Assembly: GCF_014643835.1 (NCBI RefSeq)
Contig: NZ_BMKD01000005.1
Location: 1 to 64,000 of the forward strand
DNA from: Mucilaginibacter rubeus
GTDB lineage: Bacteria > Bacteroidota > Bacteroidia > Sphingobacteriales > Sphingobacteriaceae
Length of the DNA stretch: 64,000 bases
Direction of reading: 5' to 3'
Shown: one piece after another, positions 42,073 to 51,857 of the stretch
Position numbering within the stretch: position 1 is the stretch's first letter
Layout: every line of letters starts with the position of its first letter
The notes under the pieces: generated by a model
Databases searched by the model: none
What the model saw: only the letters and a program-made list of their open reading frames with translations
Told to the model about the DNA's origin: nothing
Program-made: the position numbers and the translations under genes

Positions 42073-42103
42073 TTGCAGCAAACCTGCAACCCGCCTATAT
42101 TTG
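42073..42103 (+). promoter_or_regulatory. promoter of DNA polymerase IV gene
   Basis: -33 TTG at 42073-42075 and -7 TATATTTG at 42096-42103 with a 20-base spacer. It lies inside a longer upstream frame and 11 bases before the ATG at 42115, which supports that ATG as start and a very short leader. Confidence 0.7.
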
Positions 42104-42114
42104 TTCTTATCACC

Positions 42115-43233
42115 ATGACCGAGCAATCACCCAATACCCATCGTAAAATTATCCATATTGATATGGATGCGTTTTACGCGTCGGTTGAGCAGCGGGATTT
42201 TCCGGAATACCGGGGTAAACCTTTGGTGGTGGGCGGCTTGCCCGAAGGTCGGGGAGGTGTGGTAGCCACCGCCAGTTACGAGGCCCGAAAATTTGGCATC
42301 CGATCGGCAATGTCATCGAAAAAGGCATTACAGCTTTGCCCGCATGCTTTGTTTGTAAGGCCAAGGTTTAATGTATACCGGGAGGTATCACAACATATCC
42401 GGGAGATCTTTAGCCGTTATACCGACCTGATAGAACCGCTCTCTTTAGATGAAGCTTTCCTGGATGTAACCAACGATAAGCAGGACATCGGCTCGGCCAT
42501 CGAAATAGCCAAACTTATCAAACAGGCTATTAAAGACGAACTGCAGCTCACCGCATCGGCAGGAGTGTCTATCAATAAATTTGTAGCCAAAATAGCATCT
42601 GACATCAATAAACCCGATGGCCTGAAGTTTATCGGACCATCAAGCATCGAAAACTTTATGGAGCAGCTGCCTGTCGAAAAATTCTTTGGTGTAGGTAAGG
42701 TGACCGCTCAAAAAATGAAACAGATGGGACTGCACACCGGAGCCGATCTGAAACGAATGGAAGAAAGTGACCTTGTAAAACACTTTGGCAAGGTTGGCAA
42801 ATTTTACTACCAGATAGTGCGCGGCATTGATAACCGCGAAGTGCAACCCCACCGCGAAACCAAATCCCTGGGCGCCGAAGATACTTTCGCTTATGACCTG
42901 ACAACACTTGAGGAAATGGAGGCTGAACTGGATAAGATAGCGATCACGGTACATAACCGGCTGCTTAAATATGAATTGAAAGGCCGCACCATTACCCTCA
43001 AGGTAAAATACCACGATTTTAAACAGATTACCCGCAATCAGTCCTTCCCAACCCCGGTAAATGATCTGGAAACAATCAGCCATACGGCCAAACAATTGAT
43101 GGCTGCCACAGGTGTTGATGATGTAAAAGTGCGGCTGTTGGGCATTTCGCTTTCAAACTTTGGCGAATTGCCGGTTAAGCAGCGGGATGATAAAGAGCTT
43201 GGGCCGGGGGATCAGTTGGAATTGGAGTTATAA
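42115..43233 (+). CDS. dinB: DNA polymerase IV (Y-family, DinB)
   Basis: 372 residues. Y-family hallmarks: HIDMDAFYASVEQ (metal Asp), VATASYEARKFGIRSAM, SLDEAFLDVT (catalytic SLDE), the KFVAKIASDINKPDG thumb motif, a FFGVGKVTAQKM helix-hairpin-helix, and a C-terminal little-finger domain. A translesion polymerase. I chose the ATG at 42115 because homology starts there and a promoter lies just upstream. No beta-clamp motif was checked in detail beyond the short acidic tail. Confidence 0.9.
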   Translation: MTEQSPNTHRKIIHIDMDAFYASVEQRDFPEYRGKPLVVGGLPEGRGGVVATASYEARKFGIRSAMSSKKALQLCPHALFVRPRFNVYREVSQHIREIFSRYTDLIEPLSLDEAFLDVTNDKQDIGSAIEIAKLIKQAIKDELQLTASAGVSINKFVAKIASDINKPDGLKFIGPSSIENFMEQLPVEKFFGVGKVTAQKMKQMGLHTGADLKRMEESDLVKHFGKVGKFYYQIVRGIDNREVQPHRETKSLGAEDTFAYDLTTLEEMEAELDKIAITVHNRLLKYELKGRTITLKVKYHDFKQITRNQSFPTPVNDLETISHTAKQLMAATGVDDVKVRLLGISLSNFGELPVKQRDDKELGPGDQLELEL

Positions 43234-43309
43234 AAACTTGGTTCTGCAGGGGCATGTTAACGATTGCCGAGACCGGTTTATCATTACCTGTTTTTTGTCA
43301 TGAGTGGCG

Positions 43310-43850
43310 TTTAAATCCGGCGGGCTCTCAAAGCGAAATGACAAAAGAGGGCCTGTCACCCTGAGCCTGTCGAAGGTCGCGCGCAGAGACCCAGCCCGCT
43401 ATGCTTCGACAGGCTACCCATGACATAATAAATAAAGAATGTTCCCGTCAGCAGGTAAGCTTCGGATGAAAGCGGGCAGAACAATGGTGGCCTTGAGCGC
43501 TGGAAGGGGCATAGCAAGTTTTTGCAGAAGCATTGGGAAAGCGCGAGCGTAGCGGGCAAAATAATTGCAGCCCGTGGTTCTGCCCGTTTTGCAGGGCAAA
43601 GGCCGGCGCGACGGGTTGTGGAGTGGGTGAGCGCAAAGAAGCCTATCTGCTGACTTGACTTTTTGGATACTTTTGTGTCAAGACAAAAGTATCTGGCCCC
43701 GCGCGGCCAAGAGCGCGACGATGTAAGTTCAATACCACTAAGCACCTTGTCTGCCTATAAGAGATTGCTTCGTAACTCAGCAATGACGTGGAGGAGATGT
43801 CATTGCTCCTTCAGAATCCAACGGATTTAAATCACTCAGCATGACACCCG
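43310..43850. repeat. block of intergenic repeats
   Basis: In the 800-base gap between dinB and the next gene are several repeat types: GTCACCCTGAGCCTGTCGAAGG with a matching CTTCGACAGGC, a TACTTTTGTGTCAAGACAAAAGTA hairpin-like unit in pieces (about 43660-43695), and GCAATGAC/GTCATTGC arms near 43780-43805. A frame of 129 codons here is repeat sequence, not a gene. Confidence 0.65.
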
Positions 43851-44032
43851 TTTTTAATCATGTCACCCCCACTGCCCGAAGTCTTTGACTTTGGACCATT
43901 ATATTTGTAGTTTGTAACTACAGGAAATGTTTTGGGTTTTATCGTCTCAGACTACAGGCATACTTAATTCGAAGTCAGAGACTTCGAACAGCACTTCTCT
44001 TTTTAAGTCAAAATGATATTTTTAAATGATCG

Positions 44033-45862
44033 TCAATTCACCATCCTCCCCGCAATATCCACCGACCGCGCAAAAGGATTAAAAAACCTGTTGGCCAGTA
44101 TAGCAAATTCACGACGGGTTACCGGCCGTTTCATATCAAAATCAGAACTGAATTTATATTGATCTTTCCAGGCCTTTTGCATGGCAATTTCTAAAGTATG
44201 CGGATCGGTTAGCGTAGTTTCGCTGATAAACGATAATAGGTTTCCTACCGTGAACACCGGGCCGGGCTTCTCTTTATTAAACCATAAAAAGCCCCGGGTA
44301 TAAATCTCTTCCAGCGTTGGTTTGATTTCGGCTGTGGCAACTAAGGAATCAGGCTGAAATAACAAACGCGCAGTATTGCCCTCCGTTTTTTGTACGCCTT
44401 TTAGTAACCCTGAAGCACCTATTTGTTGTATTGCCCTGAAATACGGATCGGTTGGTTTAATATCGGCAAAGGGCATGATCCAGGCTTTAAAGTCGAGCAG
44501 TTCGCCTTGGATTATCCGCACATTTAAGTTTTGGGTGGTGGTTTTAAAAAAGGCGCAATAGGCTGCGGCTGCACCGGCACCCTGTCCAATGGCCATTTGT
44601 ACCGAGGGGTACATGGTACTGGCATTTACCAGGTGCGTTACCGACATGGCTTTTTCCGTTACCAGTAAATTATCGAGGTCTTTAAGCACAATAGCCCCCA
44701 GCGGTACGCCATAAGCAGGGAAAGGCGGGTAAATAACTTTCGGAGCATTGGCATCTGTATAATGCTGCCCCGGCGAGGCATCGCCAACGGCAATGGCTGT
44801 ACGGTAAAGTTTTGATTCGCGGTCGTAAGGTTTGTACACATCATCCAGCATCATCCTCACCAAACCTTTTGTCGCGCGACCTGCCTCGCGCAAATATGGA
44901 AGATATGGCAAATGATCGGGGGTAGTAAAGTCTTCGTCCAAACCGAGGTTTTTGTAGCCCAGTTCGGTTTGCAGATAGTAGATCAATCCTAAAGTATGCA
45001 AGCGTGCTTTGGCATAAAAAGCTTCCCGGTTTTCCGGCTTTAAATTATCAGGGGCAACTGGGAACTGGTTTCCGCATTCGGCCCATTTGATCATGTATTT
45101 ATCATTGGGCAGCCTGCCATCATCAAGCATTTTTTTAATATTCTTACCCTTAAGGCAAGTGTACGCCGCGGCATCATAGCCTTCGGGCCTGGCAATGGTC
45201 TTATCTGTCGCGGCACCAAAATCTTTCAAAATAACAATCCAGCTAAGGTCCTGCAACTGTGCCGATTCATTATCTGGCGCCAGGGCTTCGTTAGTTTGCT
45301 TTTTACTCTCAAAACCATAAACATAGGTTTCGCCTGCTTTGGCGGCCACATCGCCGGTTTCGGTAGCATCAATAACTACTTTGGCTTTTACGGTAGCGGT
45401 TTTCCCGTCGAGGGTGATAGTTACATCCCAACCGGTGCCATCTTTTTTAATACCTGTAAATGGGGTATTTAATTTTACGGTGAGGTTTTTTACTGTATCG
45501 GTTATTTTTTTGAGGATAGCTGCCCCGGTATAGGGTTCAAATCTCAGCATAGCATTGTAAGCCGTATCATAACCCGGGGTTTTGCTGTAAAAATCACGCA
45601 CTCTGCGCCTGAACTCGCCCCAGATGCCTGTTGGTAAATTGCGGTTACCTTCAATTATACACATCCCGCCGGCTGTCATGCTGCCGCCAAGCCAGGGGCC
45701 CTGTTCAACCAGCATGGTTTTTAGTTTGCTTCGTGCGCCTTGTATGGCGGCCGCTGTTCCGCTTGCGCTTCCGCCTACAACTAATATGTCGGTTTTAATG
45801 GTTTGTGCAAAGGATAGCGTACAGTTAAAAACTAAAAGTACGGCCAGTAACTTTTTTATCAT
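44033..45862 (-). CDS. secreted FAD-dependent oxidoreductase
   Basis: 609 residues. Signal peptide (MIKKLLAVLLVFNCTLSFAQ); Rossmann FAD motif DILVVGGSASGTAAAIQGAR; a second conserved GPWLGGSMTAGGMC; VVIDATETGDVAAKAG; C-terminal GQGAGAAAAYC. This is the FAD_oxidored family found in Bacteroidota polysaccharide contexts. The last ~130 residues (PFADIKPTDPYFRAIQQIGASGLLKG, then RPVTRREFAILANRFF) resemble S-layer-homology-type repeats, an unusual tail. Substrate unknown; exported, likely periplasmic. Confidence 0.75.
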   Translation of the reverse strand: MIKKLLAVLLVFNCTLSFAQTIKTDILVVGGSASGTAAAIQGARSKLKTMLVEQGPWLGGSMTAGGMCIIEGNRNLPTGIWGEFRRRVRDFYSKTPGYDTAYNAMLRFEPYTGAAILKKITDTVKNLTVKLNTPFTGIKKDGTGWDVTITLDGKTATVKAKVVIDATETGDVAAKAGETYVYGFESKKQTNEALAPDNESAQLQDLSWIVILKDFGAATDKTIARPEGYDAAAYTCLKGKNIKKMLDDGRLPNDKYMIKWAECGNQFPVAPDNLKPENREAFYAKARLHTLGLIYYLQTELGYKNLGLDEDFTTPDHLPYLPYLREAGRATKGLVRMMLDDVYKPYDRESKLYRTAIAVGDASPGQHYTDANAPKVIYPPFPAYGVPLGAIVLKDLDNLLVTEKAMSVTHLVNASTMYPSVQMAIGQGAGAAAAYCAFFKTTTQNLNVRIIQGELLDFKAWIMPFADIKPTDPYFRAIQQIGASGLLKGVQKTEGNTARLLFQPDSLVATAEIKPTLEEIYTRGFLWFNKEKPGPVFTVGNLLSFISETTLTDPHTLEIAMQKAWKDQYKFSSDFDMKRPVTRREFAILANRFFNPFARSVDIAGRMVN

Positions 45863-45952
45863 CAGTTAAATTAACAATCTACAGAACGCTAAAATAGGCC
45901 AAAAGCTTGTGGTAGTATAAAATAATACCTAATTTAAATTTTTTTAACATTT

Positions 45953-46489
45953 ATGATGACAGACGAACAAATGAAATACCCTATCGGGAAGTTTGCGCCC
46001 CCGGCTTCGTACACTGCCGAAGATATGCGCGGCTGGATTGAAGATATCGCTACCCTGCCCGGGAAACTGAGACATGCAATTGCCGGCCTTAATTACCAGG
46101 AGCTGGATACCCCATACCGCACCGGCGGCTGGACACTGCGCCAGGTGATCCACCATTTGGCCGATAGCCACATGAATTCCATTACCCGCTTTAAGCTTGC
46201 CCTTACCGAAAATAACCCAACCATAAAGCCATATGAAGAGGCCGACTGGGCATTGCTGCCAGATTACCGCCTGCCGGTTGAACCTTCATTAAAAATGCTG
46301 GAAGGCATCCATCAGCATTTTGTAGCCCTGTTTGAAAGTTTCACCGAAAACGAATGGGCACGCACATTTGTTCACCCGGCCTCGGGCGAAACGATATCGC
46401 TGAAAAAAGGACTGGCCCTGTACGCATGGCACAGCAACCACCATTTGGCACATGTAACCGAAACGGTGAAGAAGTTTGCGAAGGTTTGA
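45953..46489 (+). CDS. DinB/YfiT-family putative metal-dependent hydrolase/transferase
   Basis: 178 residues. Four-helix DinB-like fold with the metal histidines: VIHHLADSHMN (about 67) and HSNHHLAHV (about 163). In Firmicutes YfiT/BstA is a bacillithiol transferase; Bacteroidota also make bacillithiol-type thiols in some lineages, so the role is plausible but unproven. ATG at 45953 has a second ATG beside it (MMTDEQ). Divergent from the FAD oxidoreductase gene. Confidence 0.75.
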   Translation: MMTDEQMKYPIGKFAPPASYTAEDMRGWIEDIATLPGKLRHAIAGLNYQELDTPYRTGGWTLRQVIHHLADSHMNSITRFKLALTENNPTIKPYEEADWALLPDYRLPVEPSLKMLEGIHQHFVALFESFTENEWARTFVHPASGETISLKKGLALYAWHSNHHLAHVTETVKKFAKV

Positions 46490-46814
46490 TTTGGGGTGAA
46501 AGGATAAAGGTAAAAGGCGAAAGGTGTGTTTTACCGGAATCAAGTTTATGTTCCCTCAGGGTCTCTCTGCGAGAGGCTCTGAAGGGACGTTATGACGTAA
46601 ATGTAAGTTATTGATTATCGGGTGCGTTTTTTAATTGATTTATAAATATGGGCGTTGCCTGCGGCCCGGGCTGTACGCTCATACTGCACAAGGCCTTAGC
46701 CACAGGCCGGTATCCGCTCCCATCCCTAACGCAGCCCCATGCACCATCTTTAAATAAATTTCAAACGTCATTCCGATTTTTTACGGGGTTACGAACGAGC
46801 TAACTGAATATCTT
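46490..46814. other. intergenic gap with repeat element
   Basis: No gene. About 46645-46735 holds a GC-rich element (GGGCGTTGCCTGCGGCCCGGG ... CCATCCCTAACGC) that resembles a repeat I recall from Sphingobacteriaceae intergenic regions. Confidence 0.4.
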
Positions 46815-47906
46815 TTAATCAATCGATTCAAAGGTTAACAGCGAATGCTGACCTGCGGTATGCAGGTCCCGCCATACCTGGTTAATTTCCGTATCGGGGT
46901 TGGCGGCGGATAAACCACAGTAGGTATAAAGCCTATCCACACTTTCGCGCGAAACTTTGGCCAGCTTCCGGCTCATTAAACTTACTTCCTGTAAGCAGTT
47001 ATTATCGGCCGAGTCAAAGTTGTTCCATGAGTAATCAACAGCCTGGTAAAATTCGGCGCGGACTTCATCGAGTAAAATGATCTGATCGGCCAGAAGTTGT
47101 TGAATGTATACCTTTTGAGGTTTGGTTAAACGCGGGTTTTTCATCCGTTCCTCAAAGGCCGGTCCGCACAGGTCAAGAAAATGAACAGCTAATCCCGAAA
47201 GGTTAGCAGCCAGCGTTGCTTCGGCTAATTGCAGAAAGGGGTAGCGGTACAACGGCTCATTGACAACTGTGTATTGCGGATCGATCTTAAAACAGCGGTT
47301 TTTATCAACGTACAGGTCTTTTACTTCATAGGCATCGCTCCCGGTAGCCATCATGCCAACATATTTCCAGGCCGGGAAAACATGTACATCTTTTTTATCA
47401 AAAATAAAAGGTAATATCAGTGGCTCACCATCATCATTCAAAACAGTTTCATCGCCTTTTTTAATGATGCAATTTGCAGTGATATGTGTGGCATGATGTG
47501 CACCGCTGGCATATTTCCACGTTCCGTTGATCATATAGCCATCACCACTGATGGTAGCTGTACCTGTTGATGCACCGCTACCTGCCAGGCATAATTGCGG
47601 ATTGGCCATGATCTCTGCGGCTAAAGCCGGATCCAGAAATCCACCAAACCAACCTGCACCGGCACAAAGAGTCACAACCCAACCCAAACTGCCATTGGCC
47701 CAGGCCAAACTTTCTTCCAGGCGCACCATTTGCGGCAAGGCCAATTGCAGACCGGAATAAGCCTGCGGCACTAAAAATTTAAACCAGCCCTGCTCATAAA
47801 TAAGTGCCAGCTGATCGGGGTGCAGCTTGCCGGCCTGCTCAGCTGCAGGAGCTGCTTTCCGGATGATATCTACCCATTCGGGTTTTAAATTTTGTGATGG
47901 ATGCAT
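46815..47906 (-). CDS. acyl-CoA dehydrogenase-like flavoprotein
   Basis: 363 residues. Fold order of acyl-CoA dehydrogenases: helical N-domain (FLVPQAYSGLQLALPQMVRLEESLA is the family's N-terminal block), a beta domain with LAGSGASTGTATISGDGYMINGTWKYASGA, and a helical C-domain with the terminal SAANPDTEINQVWRDLHTAGQH. The layout is closer to the flavin hydroxylase (HpaB/HsaA-like) branch, where the final His-containing segment is typical, than to fatty-acid dehydrogenases. The catalytic Glu is not evident. Substrate unknown. Confidence 0.65.
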   Translation of the reverse strand: MHPSQNLKPEWVDIIRKAAPAAEQAGKLHPDQLALIYEQGWFKFLVPQAYSGLQLALPQMVRLEESLAWANGSLGWVVTLCAGAGWFGGFLDPALAAEIMANPQLCLAGSGASTGTATISGDGYMINGTWKYASGAHHATHITANCIIKKGDETVLNDDGEPLILPFIFDKKDVHVFPAWKYVGMMATGSDAYEVKDLYVDKNRCFKIDPQYTVVNEPLYRYPFLQLAEATLAANLSGLAVHFLDLCGPAFEERMKNPRLTKPQKVYIQQLLADQIILLDEVRAEFYQAVDYSWNNFDSADNNCLQEVSLMSRKLAKVSRESVDRLYTYCGLSAANPDTEINQVWRDLHTAGQHSLLTFESID

Positions 47907-48229
47907 TTTTTATTTAGCTTAAAGCTGAAAGCAAAAGGCTTAAAGCGTAACAGACAATACTCAATTTACCATCAGGATAACAAAAGATACTGACAGTATT
48001 TTGTCAGTGTTCAATTTTTGAAAAACGGGTGTTCAATGATTCGGCTCCTTAAAAACACAAAGTGCTGATTACCAAAACCAAGGCGTTCAATTTGATTAAA
48101 ATTGAATTTCAACCAATTCGTAAAGCATTGACTATCAACCATGTTTATTTTTCAAAAAACGCCGGGTGTTTACACTTTTTAAAATTGAACACCTGGTACA
48201 ACCTGGCCATTGAACATTTTTCCTAACCT
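47907..48229. other. intergenic gap
   Basis: No gene. Several imperfect copies of GTTCAATTTT and its complement occur (around 48008, 48090 and 48180), without clear symmetry. Confidence 0.4.
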
Positions 48230-48862
48230 CTAATCTCCAACCGCCACCCGCTCTGCCTCTACCTGTTTCTTCCACTCAAAATAGCCCCATATCGCTATAA
48301 TAAACAGGAAGATGGTGAGCATGGCAAACATAGGCAGCTTTTTGTAAAACAGAAGCGGCACCGCGAAGAAGTTGGAAATGTTCAAAAAAATCCAATTCTC
48401 CATTTTACGGCGTGCCAGTAACCACATACCTGCCCAGGCGGTAGAGGATACCAAAGCATCCCAGCCGGGCACATTTGACGGTGTAAAATACTTAGCAGGT
48501 AGGTTTTTGATCATGTAATAAAATACCACCCAACCCACAATGCTGATCGCCAAACTTATTATCCATTCATTTTTGGTGGAGTAGGTAATTTTTACCGGAG
48601 GCTCGTTACGCTTCTTTATCCAGTAGATCCAGCCATAAACGCTCATTACAATGTAGTAGCCGTTCAGTACCGATTCGGCATATAAATGAACTTCCATCAG
48701 CAGAAATATCGAGATGGCCGTACCCAATATTCCTGCCGGGTACAACAATATGTTATTTACGCGGGCCAGCAGCACCTCGGTAACACCCAGCGCAACAGCA
48801 AGCCATTGCAGCCAGGTAGTTTCCTTTATTTGTTCAATGAACAGGTCGAGCCAATGATTCAT
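48230..48862 (-). CDS. pnuT: PnuC-family transporter, likely thiamine (PnuT)
   Basis: 210 residues with about seven hydrophobic segments and the family features WLQWLAVALGVTEVLLARVNN, SVYGWIYWIKK and the Trp-rich tail. PnuC proteins carry vitamins by facilitated diffusion driven by phosphorylation inside. The gene lies 70 bases downstream of a TonB receptor under a TPP riboswitch, which points to thiamine rather than nicotinamide riboside. The symbol is inferred from that context. A kinase partner is not in the window. Confidence 0.7.
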   Translation of the reverse strand: MNHWLDLFIEQIKETTWLQWLAVALGVTEVLLARVNNILLYPAGILGTAISIFLLMEVHLYAESVLNGYYIVMSVYGWIYWIKKRNEPPVKITYSTKNEWIISLAISIVGWVVFYYMIKNLPAKYFTPSNVPGWDALVSSTAWAGMWLLARRKMENWIFLNISNFFAVPLLFYKKLPMFAMLTIFLFIIAIWGYFEWKKQVEAERVAVGD

Positions 48863-48932
48863 ATCCTAATCCTCAATTCGTGAAATTCGATCCAATTCGT
48901 AAAATTTGTGTCGATATAAAATTAGTGCTCAT

Positions 48933-51401
48933 TTAAAATCCCAGACTCAACGATGCCATAAAATTTCGCGGGGCCTGCGGGAAGTAATAGTTGTAGTTAA
49001 TTACGTGCCCGCCCTCAATATCCGGGTAGGTAGCACCATTATTTTCATACTTCTCGCTGAAGATATTATTAACCTGCAGGCCAACGGTAATGTTTTTAAC
49101 CGAGCGAACACTGAAGCTGTACCTCAACCTCACATCGTTCACAAAAAAGCTGTTCAGCAAACGGTTGGCAGCATAAGGATTAGCAGCATTATCAGGTGCT
49201 ATGCCAAAACCTTCGGGATTACGGTTCATGGTATTATCTAAGTATTGCTTGCCTACATATTTGCTGATGAAAGCAATTTCCCCGCCTTTAACAGGGCTGT
49301 AACTGATTACGCTTGAACCGGTGAATGACGGCGAATAGGCAATATCTGTTTTGGCAAAAGTTTCCTCAACCAGCGAGCCATCGTCATAATTAGAGAAAAA
49401 CTGGTGATAATTTTTAATCTTGTTAGTGCTGAGGGTTGCGGTAGCGCTCCAGTTTAACTGATCAGTGATTTTGACTTTTCCACTAAACTCCAAACCCGCT
49501 CGGTAACTGTCCTTTACGTTGGTACGCACCGGGCTGCCTACATCATTCAATGAGCCGGTTAATACCAGTTGATTTTTATATAGCATGTAGAAACCATTCA
49601 ACTCCCCGCTAAAAACAGGTGAGCTGAGGCGGTAGCCGGCCTCAAAATCTTTCAGGTTTTCTGGTTTCGGCCGGTTTTGCGGAGGCGAGTCGACATAATC
49701 ATCGCGATTGGGCTCATGGTTGCCCACCGCAAAGGAGGCATACACATTACTGTGCTCATTAAACTGGTAAGTAACACCTGCTTTAGGGTTAAAGAAGTTT
49801 AACTGCGCTGTTTGCTGGGCATTATTCAGGTTTTTGTCGATACCGTAAAATGAATAATTAATGTGACGGTATTGCATATCTGCATACAACAAAAATTTGT
49901 CTACATGCCATTCGGCGCGGCCAAAAATATTAAAGTCCTTCTTTTTGGCATCATCCCGATAGTATTGATAGTTAGGACCAACGCCTATGCTTTCTTCGGC
50001 AGAAATAATATTACCATAATGCGCACCTTTATATTCGTTATAGGCGCCGCCAAGGTTGAAGTTCAGTTTGGTAGTAGGCTGATATTTTAAGGCATAAGTA
50101 ACACCATAAAAATCATTATTAAGCCACAGCCTGCGAACAAGATTAGTGATTGAAATGGTATCGGTACCATAAATAACAGGTGATAAACCATAATTACTCA
50201 CAGCATCTCCTTTCCTGTACTCTTCGTAATAACCTTCGCCATGAGTGTAATGCAGGGCCCCGCTGAACGACAGTTTATCCGAAAACTTTTTATCGTATAG
50301 CAACTGGTAATGGTTTTGCAGGTAATCGTCAACCTGGTCTTTATAAAAGGCTCCGTTACCCATATCTCCCAGTTCGTTATAAGTACGGTTATCCGGGCGG
50401 GTATCATCGCCTATTACATAATCGGCTACGCCGTTCCAGGCCTGGTAGGTACGTTCATGGCCCGAGAACACGTTTAATCTTAAAGTACTGTTATCACCAT
50501 AATAAGCTCCGCTTACAAAAAAGGATTTTAACCGGGACGATGCACGGGCGATATACCCGTCGGAACGGATGCGCGATAAGCGACCATCTATGCTAAACTT
50601 GCCGCCAAGCAAACCGGTGCCTACGCTTACTGTATTTTTTAATGAACCGTATGAACCTGCCGAGTTATCGAGCTGAGCATAGGCGGTATCCCTGCGGGTA
50701 GCCGTTTGTACGTTGATACTACCACCAAAGGCACCTGCTCCATTGGTTGAGGTACCCACACCACGCTGGATCTGCAGGGTGTTGACAGATGATGCGAAGT
50801 CGGGCAGATCGACAAAGTATGCGCCCTGGCTTTCCGCGTCATTTAAAGGAATGCCGTTAACCGTTACGTTAATGCGTGATGCGTCTGATCCGCGGATGCG
50901 GATCCCTGTGTAACCTATACCTGTACCTGCATCCGAGTTGATCACTACCGATGGCGTTTGGTTAAGCAGGTAAGGCAAGTCCTGGCCAAAGTTGTTTTTT
51001 TCGAGATCTTTTTTGCTGAGGTTAGTGAATGCTGTAGGTGAGTTTTTACCTGCACGGGTAGCGGTTACAGTAACCTCATCGGCAGTAAATGTACTGCCGC
51101 CCAATAAAAAGTTAATTGATTGATTAGCAGCAAGCGTAACACTTTTGGTTAAAGGTTGATAGCCGATATAGCTTGCTTTAACGGCATAATTGCCTTTTTT
51201 CAGATCGTTAAAACTATACTTACCTGCAGCGTCGGTAACGGTGCTTTGCTGAGGGTTTGAAATAGTAATAGTTGCGCCGGGCAATGCTTCGCCGGATTGA
51301 TTGGTCACTTTCCCCGAAATGGAAATCTGGGCCGATGCCATAACAGGCAACAACAGGGCCATAACAGCCACAAATAAATTTTTCAAAATATTGTAAAACA
51401 A
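48933..51401 (-). CDS. TonB-dependent receptor, likely thiamine uptake
   Basis: 822 residues. Signal peptide, N-terminal carboxypeptidase-regulatory-like domain (GKVTNQSGEALPGATITI), plug (NFGQDLPYLLNQTPSVVINSD, GYTGIRIRGSDASRINVTVNG), 22-strand barrel to the final Phe. It begins 60 bases after the TPP riboswitch and precedes the PnuC gene, so the pair probably imports thiamine (or a precursor) across outer and inner membranes. Substrate assignment rests on the riboswitch. Confidence 0.8.
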   Translation of the reverse strand: MFYNILKNLFVAVMALLLPVMASAQISISGKVTNQSGEALPGATITISNPQQSTVTDAAGKYSFNDLKKGNYAVKASYIGYQPLTKSVTLAANQSINFLLGGSTFTADEVTVTATRAGKNSPTAFTNLSKKDLEKNNFGQDLPYLLNQTPSVVINSDAGTGIGYTGIRIRGSDASRINVTVNGIPLNDAESQGAYFVDLPDFASSVNTLQIQRGVGTSTNGAGAFGGSINVQTATRRDTAYAQLDNSAGSYGSLKNTVSVGTGLLGGKFSIDGRLSRIRSDGYIARASSRLKSFFVSGAYYGDNSTLRLNVFSGHERTYQAWNGVADYVIGDDTRPDNRTYNELGDMGNGAFYKDQVDDYLQNHYQLLYDKKFSDKLSFSGALHYTHGEGYYEEYRKGDAVSNYGLSPVIYGTDTISITNLVRRLWLNNDFYGVTYALKYQPTTKLNFNLGGAYNEYKGAHYGNIISAEESIGVGPNYQYYRDDAKKKDFNIFGRAEWHVDKFLLYADMQYRHINYSFYGIDKNLNNAQQTAQLNFFNPKAGVTYQFNEHSNVYASFAVGNHEPNRDDYVDSPPQNRPKPENLKDFEAGYRLSSPVFSGELNGFYMLYKNQLVLTGSLNDVGSPVRTNVKDSYRAGLEFSGKVKITDQLNWSATATLSTNKIKNYHQFFSNYDDGSLVEETFAKTDIAYSPSFTGSSVISYSPVKGGEIAFISKYVGKQYLDNTMNRNPEGFGIAPDNAANPYAANRLLNSFFVNDVRLRYSFSVRSVKNITVGLQVNNIFSEKYENNGATYPDIEGGHVINYNYYFPQAPRNFMASLSLGF

Positions 51402-51461
51402 AAATTGAGTTAAACCATCTGCGCGCCAGGGTAACGCGGCAGTACACTTAACTTATTTACC

Positions 51462-51660
51462 TTTATCCCTCCGCCGGCATTATCCGGATCAGGTGTGGGA
51501 GGAAGTCGTGAGCCGGAAGTCGTTAGTCCAAAGTCGCTTTGACTTAAGGCTTAAAACTTAGTACTTATTGACTTACTCCCTGGGTATGATCTCAGCCCGT
51601 CTTTCAGTTTGGTAAAACAATCTGCAGTTTGTTTTGCAACCAAAGCAAGGCACCCCTTGA
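51462..51660 (-). promoter_or_regulatory. TPP (thiamine pyrophosphate) riboswitch with long insertion
   Basis: On the minus strand the conserved parts are present in order: GGGGTGCC (near 51650), GGCTGAGATCATACCC (51582-51598), CCTGATCCGGATAATGCCGGCGG (51471-51493) and GAGGGA. An insert of about 88 bases separates ACCC from CCTGATC, closed by GGGAG/CTCCC arms, and another of about 50 bases sits between GGGGTGCC and CTGAGA. It lies just upstream of the TonB receptor gene. Confidence 0.9.
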
Positions 51661-51827
51661 GAATTATTGAGGCAAAGATAGGATTTAAGTCCGAAAGTCA
51701 ATGGTCAGGAAGTCCGAAAGCTGAATATCTGCACTCAAAAGCCAGTAAGCCTATAGATTATGCAGAAAGAATACTGTTACTTTCGGACTTTCCGACTTTC
51801 GGACTTCCAGACTTCCAACTAAAACCC

Positions 51828-51835
51828 TACTTTTG
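51828..51835 (+). promoter_or_regulatory. -7 box of the aspS promoter
   Basis: TACTTTTG 22 bases before the aspS ATG. The -33 region has no clear TTG. The gap also holds inverted GGAAGTCCGAAAG/CTTTCGGACTTCC arms (about 51708 and 51798). Confidence 0.5.
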
Positions 51836-51857
51836 CAGACTTTTATAAAACATTGTT

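Noticed and set aside
42007-42114. Longer start for DNA polymerase IV
   Set aside because: The extra 36 codons contain the promoter (TTG-N20-TATATTTG) and have no family similarity.
43356-43745. 129-codon minus-strand frame, with two overlapping frames of similar length
   Set aside because: Composed of intergenic repeat sequence; three frames are open at once and the text is low in order. Treated as repeats.
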